Assembly: GCF_003997495.1 (NCBI RefSeq)
Contig: NZ_RZRU01000017.1
Coordinates: 25,015-89,014, forward strand
Reading direction: 5' to 3'
Source: Mesorhizobium sp. M7A.F.Ca.US.008.03.1.1
GTDB taxonomy: Bacteria; Pseudomonadota; Alphaproteobacteria; Rhizobiales; Rhizobiaceae
DNA length: 64,000 nt
Shown: piece by piece, positions 61,033-64,000 of the stretch
Layout of the letters: each line of letters opens with the position of its first letter
Numbering within the stretch: the first letter of the stretch is position 1
Position numbers and translations under genes: made by a program
Notes under the pieces: model-generated
Databases searched by the model: none
The model's input: only the letters and a program-made list of their open reading frames with translations
Told to the model about the DNA's origin: nothing

Positions 61033-62670
61033 CTACAATTTGGCCGGCGCGTCAGCCTCGGCATTGGCGGAAGGCCGGATCCGGCAATTCTCGGGTCGTG
61101 GCACCGCCTCGCAAATGGTGGCACCGGTCAGCGCGTCGACCGATTGCAGGCCCGTCGTCAGTCCGACCTTCAGCATCATGCCGGGTTCCAGCCGGCGCTC
61201 GACCGAGCGCCGCTCGATCGCCGCGAACAGGGCGGGACCGATCGCCATCTCCTCGAGATAGGCCTTGACCATCTGCTTTTGCCCCATCGGGTAGAGGCTA
61301 AGTCGCGCCTGGGGACCGACAAGCCGCTTGATGCCGCCGGCAAGCATCAGCGCGCAGGCCGAATCGCACTCCACGCCCGCATCGATGCTCAGCCCGGCAT
61401 AGGCGCCCTCTTTGGCCAGGCAATTCCACGCTCCTGGGTCACAGCCTACGAAATCGGTGCGGCCAACCGCGACGTCGAGCTTCTTTTCATGGATAAGCCG
61501 TCCCGCCGCCAGGGCGCTGAACAGGTCGCCTCCCCTCGAGCTGATTACGACAGGCAATTGCCGTTTGCCGAGCGTGGCGAGCAATTGGCGCAGCTTCTGC
61601 GGGGTCTGAGGGGTGATCGCGCCTTCCGCCGAGATCCATTCCGGGCAATCTGGATTGCAGAGCGGATTGGTGCCGCGAACGACAACGAAGCGCATGTCTT
61701 CATCGCGCCGCGCCGGCTCGGGTTCGATCGCCAGCGGAGTAGGCCTGGCCGCGGTCTCCGTCAGGCCATCAGGCTTGTCCCCCGGCATTTCCCGGCAATT
61801 CGTGGCCAGGCGGCCGGGCTCGCACAGGCTTGCCTCGGTCAACAGGCCTACAGCGTCCGTACTGGTGACCAGCTTCATCGCCAGCATGTCGTCGAGGGCG
61901 ATCTGGTGGATTTCGCTGGCCGGGGTGCCCTTCATCGTTTCGAGCATGCTTTGTTCGATGCCCATCTGTTTCAGGTAGGCCGCCAGCTTTTTCTCCACCG
62001 ACTTGCTCATCTCGTAGGTCTTGTAGCTGCCGGCGTTCTTGCGGCTGACGATCTTTGTGTTGAGGATCTTCTTCTTGCCGCCCACGACGCGATAGGTGGT
62101 CCGGTATTGCAATTTCGTGCGGATGTAGGTCGTGGTGATCTGATGGACGCCGAGATAGGCCCATTCGCCGGCCACCCGCCTGATACCGCCGGCAAACATC
62201 AGAGGACAGGCGGAATTGCACATGGCGCCATAGTCGATGACATCGCCGAAGTAGCGGGCGTCACGGTCCTGGCACCCCTTCGCCCCAGGCTGGCAGCTGG
62301 AAAATACCGTCTTGCCGATGGCGATATCGAGCTTGTTCTTGCGGATCAGCCGGCCAAGCGTCAGCGCCGCCTCGACATTGCCGCCGGGAGAATCCACGAC
62401 AACAGGCAGTTTCCGCCCGCCAAGCGTCTTCAGCATGCGTTTGAAGAGAGCCGGCGTGCCGGCTTCTATCGAGCCCTCGGCCGATATCCATTCCGGGCAG
62501 ATCGGCTCGCACCCCGGTGCGTTGCTGCGGACAATGCCGAACCGCATCGTCGGACCGAGATCCGGGGCCGTGTCCGCCGCAAAGGCACGCCCCGTGACAA
62601 GCAACGCCAGCAGGCAGATCAATGCCAGCGACCACAATGCCCGACAACGGTGAAGGCACCCTGAAACCAT
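61033..62670 (-). CDS. Secreted protein with tandem ClpP-like domains, second probably inactive
   Basis: Protein of 545 residues with a signal peptide (about 1-33, A-F-A cleavage-like). Two homologous halves share P-E-W-I-S-A-E-G, P-V-V-x-x-S-x-G-G-x, L-G-R-L-I (or A-G-R-L-I) and C-x-S-A-C-x-L-M-x-A-G-G-I. In the first half Ser153 (N-S-A-C) and His176 (L-G-V-H-Q) are placed like the Ser and His of ClpP/COG3904-type proteins. In the second half Ser437 is kept, but Tyr replaces that His (L-S-L-Y-P). About 75 extra residues between the halves carry K-K-K-I-L and R-K-N. ATG at 62670 chosen; the open frame upstream begins with TTG. Proteolysis is inferred. Confidence 0.75.
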   Translation of the reverse strand: MVSGCLHRCRALWSLALICLLALLVTGRAFAADTAPDLGPTMRFGIVRSNAPGCEPICPEWISAEGSIEAGTPALFKRMLKTLGGRKLPVVVDSPGGNVEAALTLGRLIRKNKLDIAIGKTVFSSCQPGAKGCQDRDARYFGDVIDYGAMCNSACPLMFAGGIRRVAGEWAYLGVHQITTTYIRTKLQYRTTYRVVGGKKKILNTKIVSRKNAGSYKTYEMSKSVEKKLAAYLKQMGIEQSMLETMKGTPASEIHQIALDDMLAMKLVTSTDAVGLLTEASLCEPGRLATNCREMPGDKPDGLTETAARPTPLAIEPEPARRDEDMRFVVVRGTNPLCNPDCPEWISAEGAITPQTPQKLRQLLATLGKRQLPVVISSRGGDLFSALAAGRLIHEKKLDVAVGRTDFVGCDPGAWNCLAKEGAYAGLSIDAGVECDSACALMLAGGIKRLVGPQARLSLYPMGQKQMVKAYLEEMAIGPALFAAIERRSVERRLEPGMMLKVGLTTGLQSVDALTGATICEAVPRPENCRIRPSANAEADAPAKL

Positions 62671-62769
62671 TCTGCAAAAAGCCCCTTGATGCAACCTATA
62701 CTAGACGAGGTCCAAAGGCTTGCAACAGGGTCCGAGCGACAAGATGGCACCGGGTTCTGGGGCAAAAGA

Positions 62770-62796
62770 AAAGGGCGGCCCCGAGGACCGCCCTTT
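62770..62796 (-). terminator. Terminator of the second tuf gene
   Basis: AAAGGGCGG (62770-62778) and CCGCCCTTT (62788-62796) flank a 9-base loop; on the minus strand TTCTTTTGCC follows. It lies 34 bp past the tuf stop. Confidence 0.85.
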
Positions 62797-62830
62797 CCGT
62801 TTCGAACCTGACCGGCAGAGGCCGGTGTAG

Positions 62831-64000
62831 CTATTCCTTGATGGTGACGACGATGCCGGCACCGACGGTGCGGCCGCCTTCACGGATAGCGAAGCGCAGC
62901 TTCTCTTCCATGGCGATCGGCACGATCAGCTCGACATCGACCGTGATGTTGTCGCCAGGCATCACCATCTCGGTGCCTTCCGGCAGCGACACGATGCCGG
63001 TCACGTCGGTCGTGCGGAAGTAGAACTGCGGACGGTAGTTGGTGAAGAACGGCGTGTGACGGCCACCTTCGTCCTTGGTCAGGATGTAGGCTTCGGCCAC
63101 GAACTTCTTGTGCGGCTTCACCGTGCCCGGCTTGGCCAGGACCTGGCCGCGCTCGACACCTTCACGATCAACGCCGCGCAGCAGCGCGCCGATGTTGTCG
63201 CCGGCCTGGCCCTGGTCGAGCAGCTTGCGGAACATCTCGACGCCCGTGCAGGTCGTCTTGGTCGTCGGACGGATGCCGATGATTTCCAGCTCCTCGCCGA
63301 CCTTGACCACGCCGCGCTCGACGCGGCCGGTGACGACCGTGCCGCGGCCCGAGATCGAGAACACGTCTTCGATCGGCATCAGGAACGGCTTGTCGAGCGG
63401 ACGGACAGGCGTCGGGATGTAGGCATCGACCGCAGCCATCAGCTCGCGGATCGCGTCTTCACCGATCTTCTTGTCGCTATCTTCCAGGGCAGCCAGCGCC
63501 GAACCCTTGACGATCGGAATGTCGTCGCCGGGGAACTCGTTCTTGGTCAGAAGCTCGCGAACCTCGAGCTCGACCAGTTCGAGCAGCTCGGCGTCGTCGA
63601 CCTGGTCGACCTTGTTCAGGAACACCACGATCGACGGCACGCCGACCTGACGGGCAAGCAGGATGTGCTCGCGGGTCTGCGGCATCGGGCCGTCGGCAGC
63701 CGACACGACCAGGATCGCGCCGTCCATCTGCGCGGCACCGGTGATCATGTTCTTCACATAGTCGGCGTGGCCGGGGCAGTCGACGTGAGCGTAGTGGCGG
63801 GCAGCCGTCTCGTATTCGACGTGCGCCGTCGAGATCGTGATGCCGCGCGCCTTTTCTTCAGGGGCAGCGTCGATCTGGTCGTAGCGCTTGTATTCGCCAA
63901 AATACTTGGTGATCGCCGCCGTCAGCGACGTCTTGCCATGGTCGACGTGGCCAATCGTGCCGATGTTCACGTGAGGCTTGTTACGCTCGAATTTACCTTT
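62831..64000 (-). CDS. tuf: Elongation factor Tu, copy 2 (5' end cut by window)
   Basis: Second EF-Tu gene; by comparison with copy 1 its start should lie 6 bp beyond the window. All GTPase motifs are intact and the visible protein is identical to the copy at 39879-41054. I counted about ten synonymous differences, several clustered (plus strand around 63409-63427 and 63595-63599), which suggests repeated gene conversion between copies. It lies upstream of the tRNA-Trp-secE cluster, a standard alphaproteobacterial position, and has its own terminator. Confidence 0.98.
   Translation of the reverse strand, partial: KGKFERNKPHVNIGTIGHVDHGKTSLTAAITKYFGEYKRYDQIDAAPEEKARGITISTAHVEYETAARHYAHVDCPGHADYVKNMITGAAQMDGAILVVSAADGPMPQTREHILLARQVGVPSIVVFLNKVDQVDDAELLELVELEVRELLTKNEFPGDDIPIVKGSALAALEDSDKKIGEDAIRELMAAVDAYIPTPVRPLDKPFLMPIEDVFSISGRGTVVTGRVERGVVKVGEELEIIGIRPTTKTTCTGVEMFRKLLDQGQAGDNIGALLRGVDREGVERGQVLAKPGTVKPHKKFVAEAYILTKDEGGRHTPFFTNYRPQFYFRTTDVTGIVSLPEGTEMVMPGDNITVDVELIVPIAMEEKLRFAIREGGRTVGAGIVVTIKE

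Overview
The window looks like chromosome of a rhizobial alphaproteobacterium, most likely Mesorhizobium or a close Phyllobacteriaceae relative. The evidence is high GC with strong third-position bias, a PII/GlnA pair plus a separate eukaryote-type GlnII flanked by a DUF2735 protein, an ATP12 chaperone, a DUF930 protein, an alphaproteobacterial ribosomal supercluster with two tuf genes, and rhizobial palindromic intergenic repeats. The genus is inferred from remembered family resemblance; no search was run.

Layout. (1) 1-8.1 kb: a membrane-anchored alpha/beta hydrolase, a DEAD-box helicase with a variant motif II, an acyl-CoA carboxylase beta subunit, and a secreted 666-aa protein with a haem-c-type CXXCH motif translationally coupled to the bifunctional NAD(P)HX repair enzyme. 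(2) 8.3-12.6 kb: a nitrogen-assimilation block. glnB-glnA has a -24/-12 (sigma-54) promoter, and glnII has its own sigma-54 promoter and lies divergent from a small DUF2735 gene whose candidate promoter carries a palindrome over its -35 box. (3) 12.6-25 kb, nearly all on the minus strand: an MHS-type transporter with a large extra domain, ATP12 chaperone, EamA exporter, RluC-type pseudouridine synthase, CrcB, a polytopic membrane protein of glycosyltransferase-C style, an Asp/Asn beta-hydroxylase-like protein, DUF930 protein, RarA, a Do-type protease, and one unrecognised ORF on the plus strand.

(4) 25.0-44.5 kb, minus strand: a continuous str-S10-spc-alpha supercluster (rpsL-rpsG-fusA-tuf-rpsJ...rpoA-rplQ) containing secY and adk. 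It has a candidate promoter near 44.44 kb and a terminator at 25.05 kb. Several spacers contain palindromic repeats directly after stop codons. (5) 44.6-47.0 kb: three non-ribosomal genes (unknown small protein, sugar 1-dehydrogenase, O-methyltransferase) lie between rpoC and rpsL. (6) 47.1-59.7 kb, minus strand: tRNA-Trp-secE-nusG-rplK-rplA-rplJ-rplL-rpoB-rpoC with structured leaders, including a strong hairpin pair between rplL and rpoB. (7) 59.8-64 kb: YdjM-like membrane protein, group II truncated haemoglobin, a secreted tandem ClpP-like protein whose second half lacks the putative catalytic His, and a second, nearly identical tuf cut by the window end.

Together, most of the window is the core translation and transcription machinery, flanked by nitrogen assimilation and envelope or maintenance functions. 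I found no insertion sequence, prophage, CRISPR array or recognisable defence system. The most interesting unknowns are the tandem ClpP-like protein, the CXXCH protein coupled to NAD(P)HX repair, the DUF2735 promoter region, and the palindromic elements inside the ribosomal operon.
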